A DNA stretch of 19,625 nucleotides from JAPLKX01 sp035530195 (GTDB taxonomy: Bacteria > Hydrogenedentota > Hydrogenedentia > Hydrogenedentales > SLHB01), in NCBI GenBank assembly GCA_035530195.1, contig DATKVG010000196.1, forward strand, positions 1-19,625, in the 5' to 3' direction. Within the stretch, counting starts at the first letter, position 1. Each line of letters starts with the position of its first letter. The notes beneath the pieces are model-generated. The model was not told where the DNA came from, did not search any database, and worked only from the letters and a program-made list of their open reading frames with translations. This document shows positions 8,007 to 14,869 of the stretch, one piece after another. The position numbers and the translations under genes were made by a program.

Positions 8007-9293
8007 TTACGAGTTCTTCTCGATCGTGAACTCGTCGCACAGATTGCCATCGAGACCAAACGACTGGTAGGTCAACTTGTTGTTTGTGCCCGCTTGGATG
8101 TCGATGACCTGCCACGTGGGCGCGTTTTCCAGCGTTATCGCGGCATAATCGAACTCACCGGCGTCGTAGAACTTGTCGCCGGCGACCGCAATAACGTAGA
8201 TGGTGCCGTCGGCGGGCGAGTCAACTTTTTGGCCCGCCTTAATGGGCGGCGTGCGCAGGTACGCGTGATCGTGGCCTTGGAATGCAACATCGACGTGGTA
8301 TTTGTCGAACAGGTCGCACCACTGCTCGCGAATCTCCTCATTGTCACGCCGCTTGCTGGCCGAGTAGGCCGGGTGGTGGTACATCACGAATTTCCACGTG
8401 TCGGTTGACGTGGACAACTGCTGCTCCAGCCACGGCCGCTGATCCGACGCCGACAGGTTCGAGTCCAAAACCACAAACAGCGCGTTGCTGTACCGGAACG
8501 AATAGGCGCGCTCCTTTGGGATGACATCCGGCCCGTTCTCCGGCAGGGCGAACATGGCCAGGTAGAGCCAGGGGTCGTCACCGCCGGGGCACTCATGATT
8601 GCCGATAGCCGGCATGATCGGCCGCCTGTTCACGAAACCCGAACCCGCGTCGAAAAATCTGTCCCACTCGTCTCGCCAATTGCCGCGGTTGACTTGGTCG
8701 CCCGCCGTCACGCAAAACGCCGCGTCGGGGCTGTTGCGGGTGGCGCCCTCGAGCAGCTTGCCCCACGTCGGATATCCGATCTGCACGTCGCCGAAGTATA
8801 AAAATGAAAACGACTCCGCCGCCGTCTCCGGCGCGGTCTGCGGCGCCGTCGTAAACGAACCCCAGTCGCTCCATGCGTCCGCCGAAACATTTCCAACGCG
8901 GTATTCATAGGTTGTCGAGGGCGCCAGATCGTTGAGGGTTGCGGTAACCCTGACGATCTCCGGATTGTTCTCGATAAGAGGATCGGTCAGCGGCAGGGCA
9001 GAACCCGGGGCCGTCATATCACCGTCGTTATCCGAGACCTTGCGGTATTGAACGGTGGTTTGCCCGGTTTCAGGTGAGATGCGCCACTGGATAGACTGCG
9101 TGATGGCGGGATCGCCACTCCAGGTCAGGCAGATCTGGTCGGGGTGATCCAATGCCGGGAACGCCGTCGGCCGCGGCGTGCGTGCGTCATACGCGGCCCG
9201 GACATAATACTTGGCGATGTCGTAGAGAAACGGAAGCAGAGCCGCTACGATTATGATAGCGACAGCGATTTTCCAGATGCGGGCTTTTTTCAT
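8007..9293 (-). CDS. membrane-anchored metallophosphoesterase, purple-acid-phosphatase type
   Basis: The 428-aa protein has an N-terminal membrane helix (about residues 7-24), a fibronectin/PAP-like beta domain (about 50-150, ending PSTTYEYRVGN...WGSFTTAP), and a calcineurin-like phosphoesterase domain with metal motifs GDVQ (Asp169), GDQV (Asp199), GNHE (Asn232, His233), YHHP (His306) and GHDHAY (His341, His343). It should hydrolyse a phosphate mono- or diester outside the cytoplasmic membrane. The Tyr of the classical GDxxY motif is Asn202 here, so the charge-transfer ligand that makes true purple enzymes purple appears absent. The ATG overlaps the stop of the upstream gene (AAATGA), so it is probably co-transcribed as the last gene of a three-gene set. 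Substrate unknown. Confidence 0.9.
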   Translation of the reverse strand: MKKARIWKIAVAIIIVAALLPFLYDIAKYYVRAAYDARTPRPTAFPALDHPDQICLTWSGDPAITQSIQWRISPETGQTTVQYRKVSDNDGDMTAPGSALPLTDPLIENNPEIVRVTATLNDLAPSTTYEYRVGNVSADAWSDWGSFTTAPQTAPETAAESFSFLYFGDVQIGYPTWGKLLEGATRNSPDAAFCVTAGDQVNRGNWRDEWDRFFDAGSGFVNRRPIMPAIGNHECPGGDDPWLYLAMFALPENGPDVIPKERAYSFRYSNALFVVLDSNLSASDQRPWLEQQLSTSTDTWKFVMYHHPAYSASKRRDNEEIREQWCDLFDKYHVDVAFQGHDHAYLRTPPIKAGQKVDSPADGTIYVIAVAGDKFYDAGEFDYAAITLENAPTWQVIDIQAGTNNKLTYQSFGLDGNLCDEFTIEKNS

Positions 9294-10270
9294 TTACGGG
9301 CACTTTCCGCGGGAGCTTTTGAATGAGCTGGGCTGCCTTCGTAGTCATGGCCTTCGCGGCTGTACACAAACGCGCGGATTTGATCGAGCGTGCCGACAAT
9401 CAGGTCGTACTCGTAATTATACACGGTGTTTTTGTCTAACGTCGCGGTGCACAGCGGCGAGATGTAGCCGGTCGAGTTCTTGTGCGCATCGCCGCCGGGT
9501 TTGTCGTGAAATCCCCCCACAAACATCTCCGTCTTGGCATTGTAAACACCGACGCCCCACGAGTTCTCGTCCACGTTCGCCGCCCATTTCTCGTGCGGTT
9601 TGGCCAGTTCCGGTTTCTTTGCGCCCGGCCCCCAATACGCCCACGGCGGGCCGACGTTCATGATCTGCGTGAGCGCCGCTTTTGTGAACGGCGCATCGCC
9701 AACATACGTATAAAGACGCCACAGGTCGCCTATCGTATACACGGCCGGCAACTCCTGGTGAGTGGACACGGCCGGCCATTTGTCATCGGTCCGGTGCGAC
9801 GTCAGCCGGTTGCGCACGTGAACGCTGTTGCTGTCGAGCGAGATCCACGTTTCGAAATAGCACTCGCCGAACTCGTTGTTCATGTCCCACAACAGCGGAA
9901 TCGTCTTGACATACAACTCGTTTTCAGCCCGCCGCGACTCGACCACCTTCGAGCAATTCCCATACGCATCGCCCACCTGGATCGGGTTCCAGGGCCACGG
10001 CGTCCACGACTTGCTCTGGCCTTCTCCCCGCCGGTCAAGCGCCCGGCCCGCGTAATACGACTGCTGGACCTCCCGGCCCTTGTCCTGCAGGTTGATCAGG
10101 TTCCGCGTCTCGCCGGATTTCGACAGGTAGGTGATGGCCCCGCCGTACGCACCGCAATGTATCCCAACATGGATAACGCCGTTCTCGAGGTCAAGGTCAT
10201 AATCCTGCCCGAAGGCTGCCGTGCTCGCCGCAACCGTGCAGGCGACTATAAAGCTAAACGGTCTGATCAA
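9290..10270 (-). CDS. secreted protein of unknown function, possible carbohydrate-active beta-sandwich
   Basis: This is a 326-aa protein. A signal peptide is visible at residues 1-21 (FSFIVACTVAASTAAFG). The mature part is rich in Trp, Tyr and Gly: GAYGGAITYLS (40-50), NLIN (57-60), GREVQQSYY (65-73), WTPWPWNPIQVGD (89-101), and FETWISL followed by HVRNRL, a pattern of alternating strands. I recall related conserved secreted proteins, but I cannot name the family or a reaction. The start codon is TTG, supported by AAAGGA at 10278-10283 and by the signal peptide. It lies 74 nt downstream of the toroid-like gene and overlaps the phosphatase gene, so the three likely form one transcription unit acting on an external substrate. 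Confidence 0.88.
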   Translation of the reverse strand: MIRPFSFIVACTVAASTAAFGQDYDLDLENGVIHVGIHCGAYGGAITYLSKSGETRNLINLQDKGREVQQSYYAGRALDRRGEGQSKSWTPWPWNPIQVGDAYGNCSKVVESRRAENELYVKTIPLLWDMNNEFGECYFETWISLDSNSVHVRNRLTSHRTDDKWPAVSTHQELPAVYTIGDLWRLYTYVGDAPFTKAALTQIMNVGPPWAYWGPGAKKPELAKPHEKWAANVDENSWGVGVYNAKTEMFVGGFHDKPGGDAHKNSTGYISPLCTATLDKNTVYNYEYDLIVGTLDQIRAFVYSREGHDYEGSPAHSKAPAESARK

Positions 10271-10277
10271 GGTACGG

Positions 10278-10283
10278 TCCTTT
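10278..10283 (-). promoter_or_regulatory. ribosome-binding site supporting a TTG start
   Basis: On the minus strand AAAGGA lies 7 nt before the TTG at 10270. No in-frame ATG lies near it, so the TTG start is well supported. Confidence 0.7.
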
Positions 10284-10327
10284 CTTTTCTGCGTGAGAAG
10301 TTTAGATCAGCGGTTGGCATCAAGTCG

Positions 10328-10353
10328 AGCCGATATAGCGCCGATTATCGGCT
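10328..10353 (-). terminator. hairpin overlapping the stop codon of the toroid-like gene
   Basis: AGCCGATA and TATCGGCT form an 8-bp stem around a 10-nt loop. The stop codon (10345-10347) lies within it. There is no U-tract, so it may be an RNA-stability or attenuation element between two genes of one operon rather than a terminator. Confidence 0.3.
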
Positions 10354-12342
10354 GAGCTCGCGTTTTTTCTCGGCCCAGTTGAGTTGAAGGAAATGGCCGT
10401 TGTGCCTGAACTCGAGGTTCTCCGCCGGGAATCCGGCCTGAACGTACGGGTTGTCATAACGGGCGTAATCCTCGAGGGAGACGGCCTTGCCGTTTTGCAT
10501 CAGCGGGTGTTCCCAATCGAATTCGAGCCGGCCCTGCGACGGCGAATCATACTCAACGCCCAGATGCCCGAATTTCAGCCGCGCCTTCGAGATAGCCTCC
10601 ATAAACTGTTCAAACGACCCGTTCTCGCGCTTCGACCCAAGCTCGCACAGCCAGACGTTGCGCCGCCCATTCGCGATCAGTTCCGAGCCGCGGTCCCTGA
10701 AGCGCTTTGCCTCCCACGTGTACGGGTTCTTCGAGCACAGCGCCAGGTAGCCGTCCCCTTTGCGCGTGAAAATCCACGGCGCCCGCTCGACGACCTCATC
10801 AAACTTGTCCTTGGGTAGCCAGGCGTGTGTGAACTTCAGGTCGTTCTTCACGTACAGCGCGGGCCGGCTGCGGATGTTGTAGAGGGCGATGGCGACGTTG
10901 CCCGTCTGCGCCACACGCGGCAGGCTGCCCGAACCCGTCCAGTAGCCGGGCGAATTATGGCCGCCGGGAACCGGGTGCGTCGTGAAACACACCGCGTCCG
11001 GCCCCAAAGACGCCTGCCAGATGTGCTGCTGATCCCCGCCGTAATCGCGGCGGTAATCCTGCGCCGAGCTGAGCATGTAATCCGGCGTGCGATACGTGTA
11101 AATGTTGACCTCGTCGCGCAGGTTGCGCGTGATGTCGTGGCGGAAAAGCCACGCAAACGCCGGCAGAATCCCCAGGTTCCTCCGGATCTTCAGCGCGGTT
11201 TTCTTCTTCGCGAACGGCTCAAAAAATTCGTTCTCCCACCAGTTGTACTCGTCAAGCATCCGCATGAAAAGATTCACGATCTTGTGGTGGGAGTAGGCTT
11301 CCAGGCTCAGGAACACCATCCCGTCTTCGAGGTTGTTGTAGCTTAGCCCCCATTTCGCCGCATCTTCGATCTTGATGCCGGCCCGCTGGCGGTTCAACAT
11401 CACGGGCCGCTCCGAATCGTTCGCAATCTCGAACAGCACACGCGGCACACCGTACTTAGTGCTCAACGCCAGCGACGCACCGCCCATCCCGCCACCCGGA
11501 ATCGCGGCCTCGTCATTGTTGAACAGAAGCATGTACGTCGGCCGCGTGCTTTCGCGGGAGGCCCATTTCTTGTGGTGCTCGTAACTTCTGCCGTGCGTGC
11601 TCCCGAACAGCCCCCGGTAACTGTTGAGCGCGATATCCGCCAGCAGCAGGTCGAGCACCATCGCCGCGCCAGTCGAGATCTCCTCGTCCCCCGCAAAATC
11701 CACCAGGTTTACCAGCGCCCCGATGTCTTCCTCGTAATACACGTTCGACAGCCACTCGCTAAACCCCGTCTTAAACCGGAAATCCAGCCACCGCAGGACC
11801 CGCGGCCGGAACCGCGCCATCTGCTCGCGGCCCGTCCGCCCGGAGTTTGTGAAGACTTCGTCCGGGTACAACTGACCCGCCAGATACCCGCCCGTCGAGA
11901 ACAGGATGTGATGGTTTTCCGACCAATAGCACATCGAGTCAATCCCCGGCTCATCCGGCCAGTACTTGAATCCCAAAATGCTCGCCCGCGCCCGTTCTTT
12001 CAACTCCGGTGAAAGAAGCGGCGAGTCCCCAAACTGGTAGAACACCCGCAACAGCCCCTGCAACCCGAAATCGGCGCAATCCTCGCGCCGGTTCATTTTG
12101 CCGATTGTGCGCGATAACGCCTCGCCCGAAAGTGGCTTGCCCGTCTCGAGCCGCGCCGCCGCGTCGAACGCATTGTTGTCCGACCCCAGCGCCATCTGCT
12201 CCAGCATCGCCGCACGCCGCCCGTTAAACCCCGGCGTCGGCTCCGGCTCCTCGCCAAACGCCGGCAAAACCGCCGCGACAAGCATAAGCGCCGTTATGGG
12301 CAGAATTCTGAGGTTTTTGGGGAAGGGTACTCCAATTGGCAT
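10345..12342 (-). CDS. secreted toroid-like protein, possible polysaccharide lyase
   Basis: This is a 665-aa protein. A signal peptide is visible at about residues 1-30 (ILPITALMLVAAVLPAFG then acidic EEPEP). The helical first half contains CYWSENHHILF (138-148, with Asn143, His144, His145), then WLDFRFKTGFSEWLSNVYYE (185-204). Asn-His and Tyr clusters of this kind occur in alpha/alpha-toroid polysaccharide lyases, where Asn, His and Tyr are catalytic. The second half (from about 420) is strand-rich (HIWQASLGPDAVCFTTHPVP, GYWTGSGSLPRV), as expected for the beta-sandwich of such enzymes. This assignment is by pattern, not by a family hit. The ATG at 12342 is preceded by AAAAGGTAG. It is the first gene of the set with the two secreted or anchored proteins downstream. 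Confidence 0.88.
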   Translation of the reverse strand: MPIGVPFPKNLRILPITALMLVAAVLPAFGEEPEPTPGFNGRRAAMLEQMALGSDNNAFDAAARLETGKPLSGEALSRTIGKMNRREDCADFGLQGLLRVFYQFGDSPLLSPELKERARASILGFKYWPDEPGIDSMCYWSENHHILFSTGGYLAGQLYPDEVFTNSGRTGREQMARFRPRVLRWLDFRFKTGFSEWLSNVYYEEDIGALVNLVDFAGDEEISTGAAMVLDLLLADIALNSYRGLFGSTHGRSYEHHKKWASRESTRPTYMLLFNNDEAAIPGGGMGGASLALSTKYGVPRVLFEIANDSERPVMLNRQRAGIKIEDAAKWGLSYNNLEDGMVFLSLEAYSHHKIVNLFMRMLDEYNWWENEFFEPFAKKKTALKIRRNLGILPAFAWLFRHDITRNLRDEVNIYTYRTPDYMLSSAQDYRRDYGGDQQHIWQASLGPDAVCFTTHPVPGGHNSPGYWTGSGSLPRVAQTGNVAIALYNIRSRPALYVKNDLKFTHAWLPKDKFDEVVERAPWIFTRKGDGYLALCSKNPYTWEAKRFRDRGSELIANGRRNVWLCELGSKRENGSFEQFMEAISKARLKFGHLGVEYDSPSQGRLEFDWEHPLMQNGKAVSLEDYARYDNPYVQAGFPAENLEFRHNGHFLQLNWAEKKRELSR

Positions 12343-12382
12343 GGCACTACCTTTTATTACTTGAACGCTGAAACAAAAAACC

Positions 12383-12409
12383 GTCCACGGTGTCCACAGT
12401 GTCCATCCG
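12383..12409. repeat. 9-bp tandem repeat, three copies
   Basis: The units are GTCCACGGT, GTCCACAGT and GTCCATCCG in direct succession, in the 129-bp gap between two minus-strand genes. A weak hairpin, GTCGC (12440-12444) with GCGAC (12452-12456), lies beside it. Nothing else is visible in the gap apart from the ribosome-binding site of the toroid-like gene. Confidence 0.6.
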
Positions 12410-12471
12410 TCAGGCCCAACAGCGCCATCCTACCATACGGTCGCCGGCTTTGCGACTGTACCCGCCGCGCC

Positions 12472-13461
12472 TCAGCCGGGGTTGTTCAGATCAAACAGCG
12501 ACTCGTCCACCGGCTCATTCAGCGACACCCGCGAAAACACTTCCCGCTGCGTGTAAGCCTCCTGGTTTTCCTCTAGATCGGCACGCATATCCCATATCGT
12601 TTCGAGAAGGAACCACAGGCCATCGACCTGTTGATACGTGTACGTGCGGCCGCTGCCGTCGCCGCTGTGCTCTTCGGTGAGCAAGCCCGTGGCAGTGTCA
12701 AAACGCGCCTCCGCCCCCTTCTCGCTCCACAGCCGGCTGTAGCCTGTTGTCCCGTCGTCGATATCGCAGTGCGTGTACCTATTCAGGAAAAACGGATGGG
12801 CGTCACGGATGCTCGCCATCTCCATCTGAAACACGTAATTGTCCGGGTAGCCCCAGCTGCCCGCCCGGCCCGTGTATTCCTTGTGCCCGTCCTTCCACTG
12901 GGCCACCTTCTTACCATTAGACACCATACGCCACTTGGAAGACTCTTTTCCCTGTTCCTGCTGCGTCCGTTCCGTCCAAAACCTCGGGAACGACCACACA
13001 ATATTACCCACAAACGACAACTTCTGCGGGCCCTCGTTCACGCCCGCGTACATCTCGACACGGAACTGCGCCGTCTCCAGCCGGGCAAAATTATCCAGAA
13101 ACCTCAGATACAGCGCCCGCGCATTCTCATATTCCTCGTCCGGCATCTGCTGGCCCGGCAGAAACCACCACATTCTCAGACGGGCAAGCGCCGGCCATCG
13201 CTCAACTTTACCTTCGATCCGATCCTCAATGGCTGCCATCTCTTCTTCGGTAGGCAGAGGCGCTGGCGCGCTAGGCCCGGGCACGGCCGGCGCCTCTTGC
13301 AGTTCGTCAATCCTCTCCGGCGGTTCCACCTGTGCCCGCCCCGGCGCCGCCTTGTCGTCTCGATCCTGCCCCACGTCGCGCGGTGCAACGCCAATGAGCA
13401 CAACCACCGAGAAAACGATCGCCAGCAGAATGCCAATGATAAACGCAAGCCGCGCCTTCAT
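12472..13461 (-). CDS. membrane-anchored single-module protein, paralog family member 1
   Basis: The 329-aa protein has an N-terminal membrane helix (about 5-27, LAFIIGILLAIVFSVVVLIG), a Pro/Ala-rich linker to about 70 (PGPSAPAPLPTEEEMAAIED), then a conserved domain. The domain opens with ENARALYLRFLDNFARLETA and continues through YTHCDIDDGTTGYSRLW, ARFDTATGLLTEE, QQVDGLWFLLE and VSLNEPVDESLFDLNNPG. Strand-rich domains ending in NEPVDE-LFDL recall the LolA/LppX/RseB lipoprotein-carrier fold, but this is only a guess from pattern. It most likely faces the periplasm. The ATG is preceded by GGGAGG (13468-13473). The 85 bp before the start are nearly the same as those before its paralog at 13778-14767, although the proteins have diverged considerably. 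Function unknown. Confidence 0.88.
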   Translation of the reverse strand: MKARLAFIIGILLAIVFSVVVLIGVAPRDVGQDRDDKAAPGRAQVEPPERIDELQEAPAVPGPSAPAPLPTEEEMAAIEDRIEGKVERWPALARLRMWWFLPGQQMPDEEYENARALYLRFLDNFARLETAQFRVEMYAGVNEGPQKLSFVGNIVWSFPRFWTERTQQEQGKESSKWRMVSNGKKVAQWKDGHKEYTGRAGSWGYPDNYVFQMEMASIRDAHPFFLNRYTHCDIDDGTTGYSRLWSEKGAEARFDTATGLLTEEHSGDGSGRTYTYQQVDGLWFLLETIWDMRADLEENQEAYTQREVFSRVSLNEPVDESLFDLNNPG

Positions 13462-13546
13462 TCAGCGCCTCCCTATCGGACACGATTACAGGATTAACAG
13501 GATTCAATCATCCTCTGCATCCTGTTCATCCCGTTATCCTGTCGAA
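13462..13546 (-). repeat. conserved 85-bp structured leader element, copy A
   Basis: It matches 14768-14852 at 79 of 85 ungapped positions by hand alignment. It holds the ribosome-binding site GGGAGG plus copies of ACAGGAT followed by their inverses (ATCCTGT, ATCCCGT, ATCCTGT), so RNA from it can fold into a long stem with two internal loops. It lies directly before the start codon of paralog 1, in the position of a 5' untranslated leader. It could be an RNA regulatory element, an operator array, or a repeat that inserted twice. Confidence 0.8.
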
Positions 13547-13604
13547 ATAATCTTTTGTACTACTAACCTTCAATTTCTTGTTGCGGCGCGCAAGACTTTC
13601 CATT

Positions 13605-13715
13605 CGTCTGGGACGCCCCCCGGCAGTTGTGGGGGGTGTCCCCCTTTTTCTTAAACTCCAGACTAGCCAACAAAAATGGGACACCCCCCACAACTGCCGG
13701 GGGGCGTCCCAGACG
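13605..13715. repeat. perfect 38-bp inverted repeat with 35-nt spacer
   Basis: Arms 13605-13642 and 13678-13715 are exact reverse complements (CGTCTGGGACGCC... and ...GGCGTCCCAGACG), including matched runs of six C and six G. After a small CC/T bulge the stem can extend by five T-A pairs (ttttt/aaaaa). It is non-coding and lies between two minus-strand paralogs. Transcripts in either direction would form a very stable hairpin. No transposase or target duplication is visible nearby. A miniature transposable element, or a REPIN-like unit mobilised from elsewhere, is the most likely origin. Confidence 0.9.
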
Positions 13716-13777
13716 GGCTGTTCCCCTGGATTTGGTTGCGGCTTTGCCGCGCTGTGTTCTTTGAGTTCTTTTGTGGC

Positions 13778-14767
13778 TTAATTTGGCTTGTTCACGTCAA
13801 ACAGCGCCTCATCCACCGGTTCGTTCAGCACGACCCGCGAGTAGACCTCCCGAATTTCGCGCACATTCCCCCAGTTCCAGATGCTTGCTTCGCTTAACGT
13901 TCTGACTCTCTCGAGCGGAAACCACAGGCCGTTCACGTTCTGATAGGTGTCCCTGATGGAGTCGCCGTTGGAACGGCGAGTTTCGGTGAGCAAGCCGGTG
14001 GTGGTGTTGAACCGGGTCTCCATACCGCCAGGGCCCCACAGGCGGCTGTAGCCGGTTGAGCCGTTGTCGAGTTCGACATTTGTGTACTCATCCAAGAAGA
14101 TCGGATGGGGATCGCGTACCGTCATCAGCTCGAGACCGTAGAGACCACTGCCCCCATATCCCGACGCGTAGCCCCGTTTGAGGCGCTCGACCTCCCGGCC
14201 ATCTACCCAGACGCGCCGCATTCGGCCGTCGCACACCGCCAGAACAATCTCGGGCTTGCCGCCAGTGTCATACCGGGTTGTTTCGATTCTGTGCTTGTTT
14301 GTGTCGCAAACAAAATCACGCGTTGTGTGAAGCTGTTGCGAGCCGTCCCCCATGACATAGAATTCTTCCACGTGAAATTCGACAGTCTTCATGCGGGCGA
14401 AGTCGTCCAGGAACCGCAGGTAAAGGCCGCGGGCCTTCTCGCAGTCTTCGTCGGACATCTTGGGTTTCGAAAACCACCAATTCAAGACACGGTTCGGAAA
14501 CCGCAGCCGACTCACCGACGACGCGATCCGATCCTCAATCTCCGCCAGATCTTCTTCCGTCGGAAGCGGTGCGGGCGGCGGGGCCGCCGGCCGTTGGGTG
14601 GCGGGCGGGGGTTCGTTGTGCGTCGGCGCCGGAACGGGTTGCGTCGGCGAGGGGGCAGTTGTTTCTGGCGCTGGCGTAGTGGCTTGATCGGGAGAGACTG
14701 TCATCAGCACGACAAGCAAAACCGTCGTGGCCAGAACACCAAAAACGATGGCAACCTTCCCCTTCAT
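13778..14767 (-). CDS. membrane-anchored single-module protein, paralog family member 2
   Basis: The 329-aa protein has the same length and architecture as paralog 1: membrane helix (about 4-25, VAIVFGVLATTVLLVVLMTV), a long Pro/Thr-rich linker (about 28-70), a Trp-Trp motif before the domain (VLNWWFSKPKMSDEDCEKAR), then the module: LYLRFLDDFARMKT, YTNVELDNGSTGYSRLWG, TRFNTTTGLLTET, QNVNGLWFPLE and VVLNEPVDEALFDVNKPN. The linker suggests that the domain is held away from the membrane, probably in the periplasm. The ATG is preceded by GGGAGG (14774-14779) within leader copy B. Function unknown; a LolA-like fold is a guess. It sits between the double-module gene and paralog 1, all on the same strand. 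Confidence 0.88.
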   Translation of the reverse strand: MKGKVAIVFGVLATTVLLVVLMTVSPDQATTPAPETTAPSPTQPVPAPTHNEPPPATQRPAAPPPAPLPTEEDLAEIEDRIASSVSRLRFPNRVLNWWFSKPKMSDEDCEKARGLYLRFLDDFARMKTVEFHVEEFYVMGDGSQQLHTTRDFVCDTNKHRIETTRYDTGGKPEIVLAVCDGRMRRVWVDGREVERLKRGYASGYGGSGLYGLELMTVRDPHPIFLDEYTNVELDNGSTGYSRLWGPGGMETRFNTTTGLLTETRRSNGDSIRDTYQNVNGLWFPLERVRTLSEASIWNWGNVREIREVYSRVVLNEPVDEALFDVNKPN

Positions 14768-14852
14768 CCAGGGCCTCCCTATCAGACAGGATTACAGGAT
14801 TAACAGGATTCAATCATCCCCCGCATCCTGTTCATCCCGTTATCCTGTCGAA
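14768..14852 (-). repeat. conserved 85-bp structured leader element, copy B
   Basis: This is the partner of copy A (79 of 85 identical). The outer arms GACAGGAT (14785-14792) and ATCCTGTC are perfect complements here, and inner CAGGAT/ATCCTG pairs stack with small internal loops. It fills almost the whole gap between the double-module gene (ending at 14870) and the start of paralog 2. Confidence 0.8.
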
Positions 14853-14869
14853 GACAGCAACGGGTGCTT

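Noticed and set aside
7981..8022. CGAGAA/TTCTCG hairpin between the convergent genes as a shared terminator
   Set aside because: A 6-bp stem with a loop of about 21 nt that runs into the phosphatase coding end and has no U-tract; too weak to call.
12361..12471. Possible CRISPR-like array in the 9-bp repeats
   Set aside because: Units are only 9 bp, directly adjacent and without spacers.
13605..13715. Inverted repeat as an intrinsic terminator of paralog 2
   Set aside because: The arms are far longer than a normal terminator and the U-run is inside the spacer, not after the stem, so a mobile or REPIN-like origin is preferred.
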